Below are positions 28,971 through 38,131 of a stretch of 64,000 bases of DNA, piece after piece. The notes under the pieces were generated by a model. It saw only the letters and a program-made list of their open reading frames with translations. It was not told where the DNA came from and made no database searches. Made by a program: the position numbers and the translations under genes. Source of the stretch: an uncultured Calothrix sp. (GTDB lineage Bacteria; Cyanobacteriota; Cyanobacteriia; Cyanobacteriales; Nostocaceae). How positions within the stretch are numbered: the first letter of the stretch is position 1; each line of letters opens with the position of its first letter. Location: contig CALJJQ010000039.1 in assembly GCA_937973965.1 (NCBI GenBank), forward strand, positions 79,979 to 143,978, given 5' to 3'.

Positions 28971-29345
28971 GTGTACTACTTCCCATCCCAACCACCATAT
29001 CTTTTACTTGCATTTGGATTATTCACAGCAGTCACATCTGGAGCAGCTTTATCCGGAACACTACAATCCCTTGTTGCAACTTGGCAAAATGCAGGTGCGG
29101 AAAATTCGGAAATTCAACTGACCAAAAAACCCTTAATTTTCCCATTTTTAGGAATTACATTGGGAGTGGGAGTGTTTTTAGTATCGGGATTAGAAATCTT
29201 TGGTTTTCCCCCCTTACTTGCTTACGGGGTGGGATTACCGATGGGTATTTTGACCTGTTTACTGATTTGGTTACAACTAGGTAGCATGATGACATTTATG
29301 CAAAGTCGAGGGATGAGTTCTTTGGATTTAGATTCCATGAGTTAA
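28971..29345 (+). CDS. Conserved small cyanobacterial membrane protein
   Basis: A 124-residue protein from a GTG with a good AGGAG ribosome-binding site seven bases upstream. Three hydrophobic segments are visible: residues about 9-29 (PYLLLAFGLFTAVTSGAALSG), 54-76 (LIFPFLGITLGVGVFLVSGLEIF) and 80-106 (LLAYGVGLPMGILTCLLIWLQLG). No catalytic motif is present. I do not recognise a function. It looks like one of the many small conserved thylakoid or plasma-membrane proteins of cyanobacteria and stands alone. Confidence 0.65.
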   Translation: MYYFPSQPPYLLLAFGLFTAVTSGAALSGTLQSLVATWQNAGAENSEIQLTKKPLIFPFLGITLGVGVFLVSGLEIFGFPPLLAYGVGLPMGILTCLLIWLQLGSMMTFMQSRGMSSLDLDSMS

Positions 29346-29926
29346 TAATTAAATTTTTGATGCATTATGGGAAAACAAGGGGTAGAAACCTCTTGTTTTT
29401 TTGTATTTAAGTGTTTTTGCGATAGACAAATATGATTTCGATGTTAAAACTGATTTAGTCAATTTAGGAATACAGGAGACCGGATATAGGAATTATCAGC
29501 TAGCGAATATTACCGCAAAAGAAAATCGACAGTTTAGAGATGCTGTTAACAGGGGAGCGAAAAATCTCCAAATATTCAACTACCCTCTCGTCCGATAGGG
29601 GTTGAAAATAACTGTCTCAGGTTTAAAGTCAGTTAAAATCGACTACAAATAAAACACAGATAAGGAGAGTAATTATCACTAAAATTATCACTAAATAAGT
29701 ATTGATGTATTTACTGGTAAGGTGCAAGATTTAGATTTACTTCCCCTGCTTTCCATCAGGTATGAACCCAAAAGAGATGTAGCAATGCTACGCTTCTACC
29801 AAATTAATCTGTCACAATATTTTTTCAAATTGGTATCATTACCCCCTACTCCCAACAAACAGAAAATCAAGCTATAACAACAACTATTCCAACTATATTC
29901 AAACAATCTCTTAATATTCAACCTAT
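29346..29926. other. Intergenic region before the glycosyltransferase
   Basis: A 65-residue ORF (29401-29598) lies here but lacks a ribosome-binding site and recognisable similarity. A short hairpin-prone GTAGCAATGCTAC palindrome sits near 29779. Nothing else is identified. Confidence 0.4.
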
Positions 29927-31147
29927 ATGCGTATCTTAATGCTATCTTCCACCTTTCCCTATCCACCGAGTCGGGGAGGGACGGAAATTAGAACTTTTAA
30001 TTTAATTAAATATTTACACTTTAAGCATGATATTACTTTAGTCACCCAACGTCATGAAGGGGTGAGTGGTACAGAAGTTGAGGAATTACGTCAATGGGTA
30101 AGAGAATTAATTGTCGAACCCCTAATCAGCGATAGTAATTCTTCCCGTAATTGGTTGGGGAAAGTAAACAGATTCGCAACATCTGTCATCACTGCGACTC
30201 CAGCTAACGTATTATATCGCTACTCACCACGAATTCAAGCCATTGTTGACAAATACGTTTTAGAACAAAAATGTGATGTCATCACTTGTGAACACAGTGT
30301 GAATGAAATTTATATCCGTCCGGAATTTTGTCATCGGCTAAAAACAGTAGTGGACATCCATAGCTCCGTATATGGGTGGACACGAGACCATCTATCTGCT
30401 GGAGCTTCCACAAATGTGTTACGCGATCGCTTGTATTTAAATTTAATTCTCAATCGTTACGAACGTCGTTATAGTCGGAAGTTTTCCCATCTAGTTGTGA
30501 CTACCCAGGATGATAAAAGTGAGTTTTTAAAACTACGTCCGGATTTGGATATTCAAGTTATACCGAATGGTGTGGATTTAGATTTATTTCCCGAACGGGG
30601 ATATGACCAAGGGGGACATAGGTTAATTTTTGTCGGAGCAATGGATGCATCCCACAACATCGATGCAGCGAAATTTTTTGCTCTGGAAGTTTTTCCCTAT
30701 ATCCGCGATCGCTATCCGGATGCTAGTTTTAGTATTGTTGGTGCAAGACCTGTTTCGGAAATTCAGGAGTTAGGTAATCGTCCAGGGGTGATTGTGACAG
30801 GGAAAGTTGCGTCGATGGTTGATTATTTACACCAGTCTACTGTTTGCGTTGTCCCCTTAAGAACCGGATTTGGAATTAAAAATAAAACTTTGGAAGCAAT
30901 GTCTGCGGGTGTACCGGTGGTGGGAAGTGATCGCGGTTTGGAAGGTTTGGTTGTGGATGATGGTAAAGTACCTTTACGAGCATTGCGTGCTAACCAACCT
31001 CAAGAGTATGTACAAGCAATTTGTCAATTATTTGAAAATTCGGCTTTGCGTCAGGAATTAGCTCAAAATGCACGACAAATGGTGGAAATGGAATTTACTT
31101 GGGAAAGTGCAGGAAAGCGCTATGAACAAGTTTTAACAGGGAATTGA
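29927..31147 (+). CDS. GT4-type family glycosyltransferase
   Basis: A 406-residue GT-B fold glycosyltransferase. The N-terminus MRILMLSSTFPYPPSRGGTE has the glycine-rich acceptor loop; the second half has VIPNGVDLDLFPE, LIFVGAMDASHNIDAAKFF and VCVVPLRTGFGIKNKTLEAMSAGVPVV. The last includes the donor-binding glutamate of GT4-like enzymes. Such enzymes usually transfer a sugar from a nucleotide donor to a growing polysaccharide or lipid. No partner genes are adjacent, so donor and acceptor are unknown. There is no membrane segment; it is likely cytoplasmic or peripheral. No strong Shine-Dalgarno precedes the ATG. Confidence 0.88.
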   Translation: MRILMLSSTFPYPPSRGGTEIRTFNLIKYLHFKHDITLVTQRHEGVSGTEVEELRQWVRELIVEPLISDSNSSRNWLGKVNRFATSVITATPANVLYRYSPRIQAIVDKYVLEQKCDVITCEHSVNEIYIRPEFCHRLKTVVDIHSSVYGWTRDHLSAGASTNVLRDRLYLNLILNRYERRYSRKFSHLVVTTQDDKSEFLKLRPDLDIQVIPNGVDLDLFPERGYDQGGHRLIFVGAMDASHNIDAAKFFALEVFPYIRDRYPDASFSIVGARPVSEIQELGNRPGVIVTGKVASMVDYLHQSTVCVVPLRTGFGIKNKTLEAMSAGVPVVGSDRGLEGLVVDDGKVPLRALRANQPQEYVQAICQLFENSALRQELAQNARQMVEMEFTWESAGKRYEQVLTGN

Positions 31148-31168
31148 GATTGAGAAAACAGGAATAGA

Positions 31169-31264
31169 TTATATCGATTCTCTTGTACTTTGAAATAAAT
31201 GAAACTAGAATAATCAACAGTTATAGCCCCTGGTATGTAGCGACTATTAGCGTAAAGGATATTA
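31169..31264 (-). repeat. Dispersed repeat family B, diverged inverted copy
   Basis: The reverse complement reads TAATATCCTTTACGCTAATA and ends in CAAGAGAATCGATATAA, clearly related to copies at 28291 and 56796 but with more changes. It lies just downstream of the glycosyltransferase stop. Nothing else is seen in the following 330 bases. Confidence 0.8.
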
Positions 31265-31598
31265 CAGATACCCTGAATTAGATTTAGGATTGAAAACCCT
31301 TTTTTCAACCCTAGTCCATAATCAAAACCGGAGTTTTCGTCATTGCAACATCGGAAAAGTAATCTCAATAATCGCAGCTAGGAACCACGGTTCTCAAACT
31401 GAATAGTTGATATCTTGCATCTTGGGGAATATCAAAATAAATTTAACTAAGTATCCTCCTAGTTTTCGACTACGTTTTCGTCCACCAGGGATTGTAAACT
31501 CCCTGTTTTATCTTCCCATCTGTCCCATTCCCATTCTTTTTACAAATTGGTATTTAAGAACTTCTTTATCCCTTATAATAATTGTATCTCCTGCATTC

Positions 31599-31880
31599 CT
31601 ACTGTTGCATTGAGGGAGTGAAGGGGAAAAGTTTACTGGGGATGGGAATACGGGGATTAACGGGTGCTGCTGTTACAGGTGCTGGTGTATCTGGATTTTC
31701 GGTTGATTGTGCAGTTAAAGGTGTATCTGGATTACCGATACTAGCTGTTGCGGAAATATCAGCAGTGGAGGTGGTATCTGTTTTGCTATTGGTAGGGTTT
31801 GTTTGCGCACAACATGGAGATGCGATCGCGAATACAGCGATGGAACAGAGTAAAGTTAATTTACAGAGATTTGAATTCAT
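31599..31880 (-). CDS. Small secreted Thr/Pro-rich protein
   Basis: The ORF track gives 106 residues from 31919. I prefer the internal ATG at 31880 (MNSNLCKLTLLCSIAVFAIA), preceded by AAAAAGG nine bases upstream, giving 93 residues. Residues 1-24 form a signal peptide ending near ASPCCAQ; two adjacent cysteines could allow lipidation, but the lipobox is poor. The remainder is low-complexity and rich in Thr, Pro, Ala and Asn (TNPTNSKTDTTSTADISATA), with NPDTP repeated. Function unknown. The overlapping + ORF is its shadow. Confidence 0.5.
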   Translation of the reverse strand: MNSNLCKLTLLCSIAVFAIASPCCAQTNPTNSKTDTTSTADISATASIGNPDTPLTAQSTENPDTPAPVTAAPVNPRIPIPSKLFPFTPSMQQ

Positions 31881-32518
31881 TTTTGTTGCCTTTTTGAATC
31901 GATGCAATTTTTGTTTCAAAAGTTTTTAAAAATTTCTTCTCCACAAGAAACTGCGCTATACGCGTCTACGTCAAACTCCGACAAATATGTAGATAAGGAG
32001 TAGCCGAATCGTCTAGTTGGGGGAACAAACCTTCTAGATATAATTCGGCTGATTCAATTTATTTATGCACAAATCACTCACAGATGATGGTTAAAAAGTC
32101 TTGTCTTCAACGCTCATAGCACTCTGCACTCAGTGTCAATAACTGCTTATTTTCAGTTAGTTTGAGTACAACTGTGTTTAATATAATCAGCACCGAGAAA
32201 TGTTTGTAGAGAATTTATACGGAAAAATAAAATATTTGATTTGCCAGATAATTTAATATATTTATGTGTAATTTATGGGACGAGATTTAATATCTTTATA
32301 TTGATAGGATGAAATTAAATAAATTTAAGATGAATGTTCCAGCGAATCATTAAAATACAATGAGCCGACACCTTACACCTTGGGGAAATAGCGATATCTC
32401 TGTGAAAATACAGGTTGTTTGAGTGATTTTAGGAAAATATCACCGCGAATGTTATTTTTGTTGAGAAATAGGGAATATTGAAATTAGATATTATTCCTTA
32501 AATTTGAATGCACCATTG
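31881..32518. other. Intergenic region, AT-rich
   Basis: Between divergent small genes; no further gene recognised. It contains a GCGTCTACG patch near 31960 and a long AT-rich segment at 32210-32340. Confidence 0.4.
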
Positions 32519-32674
32519 ATGTCACAGCCACGTATTTTGGAGCTAGCACAGCAGGGTGATGCTCAAGTGATCGCATATCTCATAAATCAACAATTACAGC
32601 CGAAAGGAATTACAAGTATATTATTTGCATGTTTAATAGTTCTGGGATTGATTATTCGTATTGTTCTGCAATAA
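32519..32674 (+). CDS. Possible 51-residue membrane microprotein
   Basis: Too short for the ORF track. ATG at 32519 gives MSQPRILELAQQGDAQVIAY, then LINQQLQPKGI, then a hydrophobic end (SILFACLIVLGLIIRIVLQ). The first 31 residues resemble the N-terminal module that begins many Nostoc proteins (ILELAQQGD...LNRSLQPKGI), here joined directly to a single membrane helix. No good Shine-Dalgarno precedes it. It could be a genuine microprotein or the broken end of a larger gene. Confidence 0.4.
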   Translation: MSQPRILELAQQGDAQVIAYLINQQLQPKGITSILFACLIVLGLIIRIVLQ

Positions 32675-32717
32675 GCTCAACTTAGCACATCAAAACAGAT
32701 TAAAAATCAGGGATATG

Positions 32718-33989
32718 TTATATACTCCCCATCCTTTCGATCTCCTCTTGAACGATAGCAACAAGCTTTGTTGCTGCACCTGGTTCACCACGACTTTGAC
32801 GAAGTTGCTCACGTATTGCCTCTAAACGCTGGGGATGGTCTAAATAATCAATCACCATTTCCGCTACTGTCTGGGGTTGTAATTTACCCACTAATTCTGG
32901 GACAATCTCTTTTTGTGCCCAAATATTTGGCCATGCTAGCAAACCCTTACGTCGCAAAAACCACCAATTGATTAACTTCGCAAAACTCGAACCCACCCCA
33001 GGTAAGTTTGCGAAAATCCCCGGTAAACCATCCCAAGAACGCATGGCATCCAGTTGTTGAGTTGGTAATAGTACAATCATTGGTACGGCAAGGGAACCTA
33101 ACTCGGCAGTATTTGCACCGACCGTTGTTAAACAAATGCTACATCTTGCTAACCGATCGTAGGCTGGATGATGAGTATGTAATTCCACTGATAATCCTTG
33201 GGATGTTTGTAAAATAGGTTGTTTGGGATTGTCAGTAATTAAACTTGCTCCTTGGAAATTAAAATATTTACCCACCGGATTCCTATCTAGATTGGCAAAA
33301 CTAGCTAATTTCTCCAAATCCAGGGTTGGAGCAACGGGAATGATAAATTTTGTTTCCGGTTTTTTGGCGTAAATATGTTCAGCGATCGCAAGGGTTAATG
33401 GTACACCTTGGGCTAGTTTGGCTGCTTTAGAACCGGGTAAAATTCCGATAAGGTGGGTAGTAGTAATTGATTGATTATGATTATCGTTACTAGAGTCTTG
33501 GAAATCAGTTTCCGCCATTAAATCACCAATTACAGTAAACTTATGGGTATACTGGGGCTTAACTTTGGCCGCGACATCGGCGTTCATGACTGCAAATCGA
33601 TCGATAAAACTATGCCATCGAGCTTCCCATTCTGCATAGACAATTGTTTTATAGCCCATTTTTTTGCCAATAATGACAGGGAAAAATTGATCACCTCCGA
33701 GAAAAATGATGATACCCTGTTTACGCCAATCCCATTTTTCCTGGGTTTCTCCAGAGATTAAAAAACGAAAAAAACCTTCTGCACCCTGGACTCGATCGAC
33801 TTCGGGATAGGATAGAGCGATTTGTGCTTCTTTCCCGCTAGCATTAGGACAAGGTGAGAGAATTACGGAAATACGTAGGGTATTGCGGTCATGACCTAAT
33901 GTTTGCCGTAAAGCTTTTACCACTGGACGTACCCAAGTAGTGATTTCACCTGGACCATTGGAAAGGATCAAAATATCTACGGAAGTCAT
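32718..33989 (-). CDS. Lipid-A-disaccharide synthase-related (LpxB-like) protein
   Basis: A 423-residue GT-B protein. The N-terminus (VDILILSNGPGEITTWVRPV) and blocks such as IIIFLGGDQFFPVIIGKKMGY, HLIGILPGSKAAKLAQGVPL and CLTTVGANTAELGSLAVPMIVLLPTQ resemble the LpxB/GT19 glycosyltransferase group. A related protein is conserved in cyanobacteria, which generally lack canonical lipid A, so the true product is probably another glycolipid or is unknown. It lies downstream of the coiled-coil gene with a 69-base gap on the same strand and could be co-transcribed. Confidence 0.75.
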   Translation of the reverse strand: MTSVDILILSNGPGEITTWVRPVVKALRQTLGHDRNTLRISVILSPCPNASGKEAQIALSYPEVDRVQGAEGFFRFLISGETQEKWDWRKQGIIIFLGGDQFFPVIIGKKMGYKTIVYAEWEARWHSFIDRFAVMNADVAAKVKPQYTHKFTVIGDLMAETDFQDSSNDNHNQSITTTHLIGILPGSKAAKLAQGVPLTLAIAEHIYAKKPETKFIIPVAPTLDLEKLASFANLDRNPVGKYFNFQGASLITDNPKQPILQTSQGLSVELHTHHPAYDRLARCSICLTTVGANTAELGSLAVPMIVLLPTQQLDAMRSWDGLPGIFANLPGVGSSFAKLINWWFLRRKGLLAWPNIWAQKEIVPELVGKLQPQTVAEMVIDYLDHPQRLEAIREQLRQSRGEPGAATKLVAIVQEEIERMGSI

Positions 33990-34058
33990 GTTTTTGGTAA
34001 ATACAGGATACAGGATATAGGATAAAGGAGAAATTGAAAACTGGATGGGGGATGGTGG

Positions 34059-34820
34059 TTATTTTTGAAATAAGAGAGCGAGAATGATGACAAAACTGAT
34101 GGAAAGGATGAGTAACCAAATTTTCAGGAAATTCTGTTTTTGAATTTGTGTATCTAGTTTCGTTTCTAGACGTTCAATTGCTAAATAGGCATTTTGGATA
34201 TTTTGGTGATTATTTGCATAGTCCTGTTGGATTTTTTCTAATCCTTGCTGACTTCCGATTTGGGTGAAGATACGTTCCAGATTTTGGAGGATTTCTTGGG
34301 ATTTAGTATTTGTCTGTGATATTTGTTGAATTTGTGCTTGTAGCTGAATTTGGTCTTGATTGATTTTTGCTTCTATCTGTTTGATTTCCTCCAGGTGTTG
34401 GGGTAGTCTTTGGTTAAGTGTAGGAATTTGTTGTTCAAAGTGTTCTAATTGGGTTTGGGTGATTGCTAAACTGGAACGAATATTAATTAATTCTTGGTTT
34501 AATTGGGAGATATGATTTTCATAGGTTTTAATTTGGTTAAGGTGTAATTCCACATCGTCATGGAATTCGTGAGCGATATTTACATTAGTTTGAAATTCCG
34601 ATTGTAAATTTTGAATATCTCTTGCAGTGGATTTCACCTCCTGGTATATCTGTAATAATTCTGATTTCAAACTAGTTAGCCTTTCCGTTTCCGTATAAAC
34701 TTCTGTCTGAATTTGTTGTGCTTGAGCTAAAACCTCATTCGCAGAGTTTACCCCAGTTTCAATAGTTTGAGCTAGTTGTTCTAATTGTTGGGCAATTTCG
34801 ATATCTGTAGGTGTTTTCAT
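34059..34820 (-). CDS. Long coiled-coil protein with C-terminal membrane anchor
   Basis: A 253-residue protein almost wholly predicted as coiled coil from residue 10 to 225 (Gln/Glu/Leu-rich, for example LTSLKSELLQIYQEVKSTAR and IKQIEAKINQDQIQLQAQIQ). It ends with one hydrophobic helix (IWLLILSISFVIILALLFQ) at the extreme C-terminus. There is no signal peptide, so it is tail-anchored with a cytoplasmic rod. Such proteins can tether or space complexes; no function can be assigned. It lies between the LpxB-like gene and the toxin-helicase fusion, all on the minus strand. Confidence 0.65.
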   Translation of the reverse strand: MKTPTDIEIAQQLEQLAQTIETGVNSANEVLAQAQQIQTEVYTETERLTSLKSELLQIYQEVKSTARDIQNLQSEFQTNVNIAHEFHDDVELHLNQIKTYENHISQLNQELINIRSSLAITQTQLEHFEQQIPTLNQRLPQHLEEIKQIEAKINQDQIQLQAQIQQISQTNTKSQEILQNLERIFTQIGSQQGLEKIQQDYANNHQNIQNAYLAIERLETKLDTQIQKQNFLKIWLLILSISFVIILALLFQK

Positions 34821-35331
34821 GATGATTTATCGCTAGAAAATAGGGAATAGGGAATAGGGAGTAGTTGGTATAACCCTTACCTCGACTGTATTCATTTTTA
34901 AAAAACCTAAAACCCGACGCTAAAACCATTGCAAGATAGTTGTTTTAGTTTTTGGACTTGAGTGCAAATCTGTGACATGGAAAAAGTCTTTGCCAAAAAA
35001 CCAGGATTTTTGCCGTATCAGGAAAGTCAAGTTCTTAATTTTGGATAAAGTCGAGCTGAGAGGTTGTTTAAAAAGTCATTTTTAATACTTGAATTGTCGT
35101 TTTTGGGAGTAGGAAGAGACGCGACATATCCCATCTGTACTCTCGAAGGAAAAATCAGCTTTATAACCCCATATCCAGAGTCAGGACAATAGACAAAATA
35201 GTGATAATTAATACTTGACAAACCTCCTCTTACACATAGGCTAATCCCTAAAATTTTTAGGTCTTCGTAATAAACCCAGAATTCATAATTACGAATTACG
35301 TACGCGAAGCGTTGCCGCAGGCTATTACGAA
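34821..35331. other. Intergenic region with several repeat types
   Basis: Contains the GGGAATA tandem run at 34838-34864 and a GAGACGCGACAT element near 35107. At 35033-35056 TTCTTAATTTTGGATAAAGTCGAGCT is an inverted match to 57432-57457. The end of the region is the 47-bp repeat at 35287-35333. No gene is supported. Confidence 0.6.
34838..34864 (+). repeat. GGGAATA heptameric short tandem repeat
   Basis: The run AAATAGGGAATAGGGAATAG followed by GGAGTAG is a short tandemly repeated element of the kind known in heterocystous cyanobacteria. It lies just upstream of the coiled-coil gene. Confidence 0.85.
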
Positions 35332-35333
35332 TT
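35287..35333 (-). repeat. 47-bp dispersed repeat, copy 2 (inverted)
   Basis: An exact reverse-complement match to 22448-22494 (core ACGCGAAGCGTTGCCGCAGG). It overlaps the stop codon of the toxin-helicase gene by two bases, so the repeat may have supplied the present 3' end of that gene. Confidence 0.9.
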
Positions 35334-37632
35334 ACGAATTATTAATTCTGTCCATAAATGCTTGACAAAGTAAACTCACTAAAGGCTTCTCCGGTGAAGA
35401 GTGGGAAATAATATTATTTCCAAAAGGCAGATTTTGCTGACAATGATTACCGTAGATGAAAGCGCGTACCCTTGCAGCTTCATAGGGTAAACCTTTGCGT
35501 TCAAAATCATGGGCAATACTTTTTAAAATACTTTCAAATTCAGCTTTATCTACATCTTTAAGTGATTCTGCTTCAACAACCGCTTGCCAACTATGTCCTA
35601 ATGCACGTAATAATAAACATCTCAAGGGGATATTTTGAGTTTTGGCTAATTCTGCTTGTAAATGGTCAACTGAATGACGGGATAATCGGGAAATAGCAGC
35701 TAATTCCCATGTTGATTTTTCCATTCCCACAATACCAGCAAATTGCAAAGCCAAATAGGTATCCCAATATAAATAACCACTTTCACAACGCTTGAGCAAT
35801 CGCTGTTGAACATCGCTAGTAATTTGGTTTAAATCAGCATCACTGACAACTTCCGTAATCCACTTGATTGCATTGTCAGGAGTAACGCGATCGCATTTTT
35901 GAAAATAATCAGTACCATTGCCATTTAAACGGTCAATTTCTGCTTGGGTTGCGACTACTAATAACCGCGATCGCGCTCTTGTGAGTAGGGTATACCATTG
36001 AAAGGTTTCTTCCAGGGTTGGGGTTCCCGTTCCTGCAAATAAACAAAATGCCACACAAGCTTCAAATTCCCGACCTTTAGCTCGTTCCGGGTTTAAAATC
36101 ACTAAATTATCATGATTGGCGATGGGTTGGGTACTTAAAATTTTGACTGCTTTAGCCAAATCCCGCAATAAATAGCGACGATTTTCTTCTTTACCACATT
36201 CTCCAGCTAATTTTTCCAGAAATTTGAATGCATCCATTTGGGAATCACATACCAATAATCGCACCGTTTCGCCATTCTCAAAAGCATGAATTGGGTTAGC
36301 GGGAGTAGGTAATTCCTTACATTTATGTTGGGATGTAATTTGTTGCGCTAGTTGCCAAAATTGATTGGCAAATTCTAAAATCTGGCGAGAATTACGATAG
36401 TTACGTAATAGTTCAATTGTGTTGCGAATATGTAATTGTCCCCAGGTAAAATCCGTTGGTTGAATCCGTTGATTTAAATCTCCTAACAACCATAAAAATG
36501 TCTGATGTCCTTGTGCAGCCCATGATTTACAGACAGAAATGATTGCTTGTAACTCACTTAATAGATAGTCCTGGGCTTCATCAACTATTAATAACGTACA
36601 CTCCGAATTACTCGGATTTATATTACTTGTATTTTGCACAATTCTCGCTGCATCTAATCGAGATATTCGACAAGCTAAAGCCTTATAAAAATGTTTTTTA
36701 CTGATTTTAATTAAACTTTCCAAACGCTGACTATTCGCTTGGTACATAATATTTTTTTGCTGCTGCTGTTGATTTTCCTCCAACACAAAAGCTTGGTACA
36801 ACAACATATCACTTTTACTCACCTCACCCTCCTTGGTATATTTCATTGCTGCACGCAACGCGGCTAATTCCTGTTGAGGTGAAGCCAGTTTTTCGTGTAA
36901 ATCTGGATTAATTTTTCCTAACCATTGGGGAAAGGTTCCTAACCAAAAATTTTCATCAGCTAAAGCCGTTTTTACCTCTGCAAATTCGGAAATATCCCGT
37001 CGCAACGCTTCCGGAACAATTAACATGGTATTCCAGTTAAAAGCTCGGTGAATTTCACAAGCAAATAGGGTTGCGCACACCGTTTTCCCCGTACCCGGTG
37101 CGCTTTGAATCACCACACAGGAACTATCTTCAAACTCGTCAATGGTTGCAGTTTCCCAATGGGAACATAGTAACCGTAAGGGTTCATCTAAAACATGACG
37201 TTGATAGTGGGTCAAAATTGGTGAATACCGATAACTGCCATACACAAACCGATACCAGTCCCCTTCCTGCTCGTAATTCCACTGATAGGCAGGGTTTTCA
37301 GATAACTCCGTACCCTGGGGATTTAGTAACTCCTGAATCACTTGGGGATGGGCGCGATCGCGATCGAAGGCGTCATCATAAACACCTCCCCGTAAACCAG
37401 CTTTAATCACAATCAGCGTTTCTTCCCCTTCACGATGCCAAATCACTCGCCATCGACCCGACCGAGTTCGCAGCAAATTTTCAAACCCGCGTAACGGCTT
37501 AGTATGCCGTTCGTCACCATTACTCAAACGATGCAAAATTTGATACACACGCTGCAAGTCACCGGGAGGTAGCTTTTGGATTTCTCGAAACGCAGCCCGA
37601 ATTATCTTAATCGTCCGCATATCCACCACCAT
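35332..37632 (-). CDS. RelE/ParE-like toxin domain fused to an SF1 (UvrD-type) helicase
   Basis: A 766-residue fusion. Residues about 5-85 (IIRAAFREIQKLPPGDLQRV, then KPLRGFENLLRTRSGRWRVIW and LIVIKAGLRGGVYD) have the pattern of the RelE/ParE toxin fold. A linker leads to an SF1 helicase core: Walker A SAPGTGKTVCA (about 177-187), Walker B TLLIVDEAQDYLLSE (about 347), LGDLNQRIQ, LLRNYRNSRQILEFA, VILNPERAKGREFE and YTLLTRARSRLLVV. The last 180 residues are helical and unassigned. No antitoxin gene is seen next to it. Inference: a nucleic-acid-sensing or defence helicase in which the toxin-like fold binds or cuts RNA or DNA. Its 3' end overlaps a dispersed repeat. Confidence 0.8.
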   Translation of the reverse strand: MVVDMRTIKIIRAAFREIQKLPPGDLQRVYQILHRLSNGDERHTKPLRGFENLLRTRSGRWRVIWHREGEETLIVIKAGLRGGVYDDAFDRDRAHPQVIQELLNPQGTELSENPAYQWNYEQEGDWYRFVYGSYRYSPILTHYQRHVLDEPLRLLCSHWETATIDEFEDSSCVVIQSAPGTGKTVCATLFACEIHRAFNWNTMLIVPEALRRDISEFAEVKTALADENFWLGTFPQWLGKINPDLHEKLASPQQELAALRAAMKYTKEGEVSKSDMLLYQAFVLEENQQQQQKNIMYQANSQRLESLIKISKKHFYKALACRISRLDAARIVQNTSNINPSNSECTLLIVDEAQDYLLSELQAIISVCKSWAAQGHQTFLWLLGDLNQRIQPTDFTWGQLHIRNTIELLRNYRNSRQILEFANQFWQLAQQITSQHKCKELPTPANPIHAFENGETVRLLVCDSQMDAFKFLEKLAGECGKEENRRYLLRDLAKAVKILSTQPIANHDNLVILNPERAKGREFEACVAFCLFAGTGTPTLEETFQWYTLLTRARSRLLVVATQAEIDRLNGNGTDYFQKCDRVTPDNAIKWITEVVSDADLNQITSDVQQRLLKRCESGYLYWDTYLALQFAGIVGMEKSTWELAAISRLSRHSVDHLQAELAKTQNIPLRCLLLRALGHSWQAVVEAESLKDVDKAEFESILKSIAHDFERKGLPYEAARVRAFIYGNHCQQNLPFGNNIISHSSPEKPLVSLLCQAFMDRINNS

Positions 37633-37759
37633 TTTGCCCCTGTCCTTCGCAATTTTATTTTATTATTCCCGTGTAAAATCGAAAATATCAGGGTCAATTA
37701 GGATGTCATCTTGAAGTTAAACTACGTGTAGACACCCAATCTGGAAACGGTATCAAACT

Positions 37760-38131
37760 TTGAGTAGTACATTTTGTCATCGTTGTCAGCGACAAGTTGA
37801 TTCCCAAGCTGTGACTTGTCCTTACTGTCAAGCGGAATTAAAGGCGTTTGGTCATCCTGGCATTACTTTACATCGAGCGCAGGGAGATAGGTATCTGTGT
37901 CCGGGTTGTACCTACGATCGAGATGATAGTTGTAATTTTCCCCAGCGTCCTTTTGCGAAAGAATGTACCCTCTATGACGATTGGGAACAACGCCAATATA
38001 AACGCATGGAAGCCACTCAGCAACCTAGTTGGGGAAAACGCTTACAAACATGGATGCGGCGTTATCAAAGTTTACTATTAATTTGTGGCTTATTGATAAT
38101 TTGTTTGATTATAGTTATTTCTGCTTCCTAA
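37760..38131 (+). CDS. Zinc-ribbon protein with C-terminal membrane helix
   Basis: A 123-residue protein. Two Cys pairs near the N-terminus (FCHRCQRQ and VTCPYCQAE) form a zinc ribbon; further cysteines follow (YLCPGCTYDRDDSCNF, then KECTLYDDW), so there may be a second metal site. Residues about 100-121 (LLLICGLLIICLIIVIS) are a membrane helix near the C-terminus. The start is a TTG; no in-frame ATG exists before the upstream stop, and the ribosome-binding site is weak. It is divergent from the toxin-helicase gene with about 130 bases between them. Conserved in cyanobacteria; function unknown. Confidence 0.7.
   Translation: MSSTFCHRCQRQVDSQAVTCPYCQAELKAFGHPGITLHRAQGDRYLCPGCTYDRDDSCNFPQRPFAKECTLYDDWEQRQYKRMEATQQPSWGKRLQTWMRRYQSLLLICGLLIICLIIVISAS

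Noticed and set aside
29401-29598. 65-residue + ORF after the small membrane protein gene
   Set aside because: Odd composition, no ribosome-binding site, and no family pattern.
29578-29612. Possible CRISPR-like end GATAGGGGTTGAAAA
   Set aside because: Only one occurrence with no second repeat or spacer spacing nearby, so no array.
31582-31929. 115-residue + ORF rich in Gly/Val
   Set aside because: It is antisense to the minus-strand secreted protein, whose signal peptide and ribosome-binding site are more convincing.
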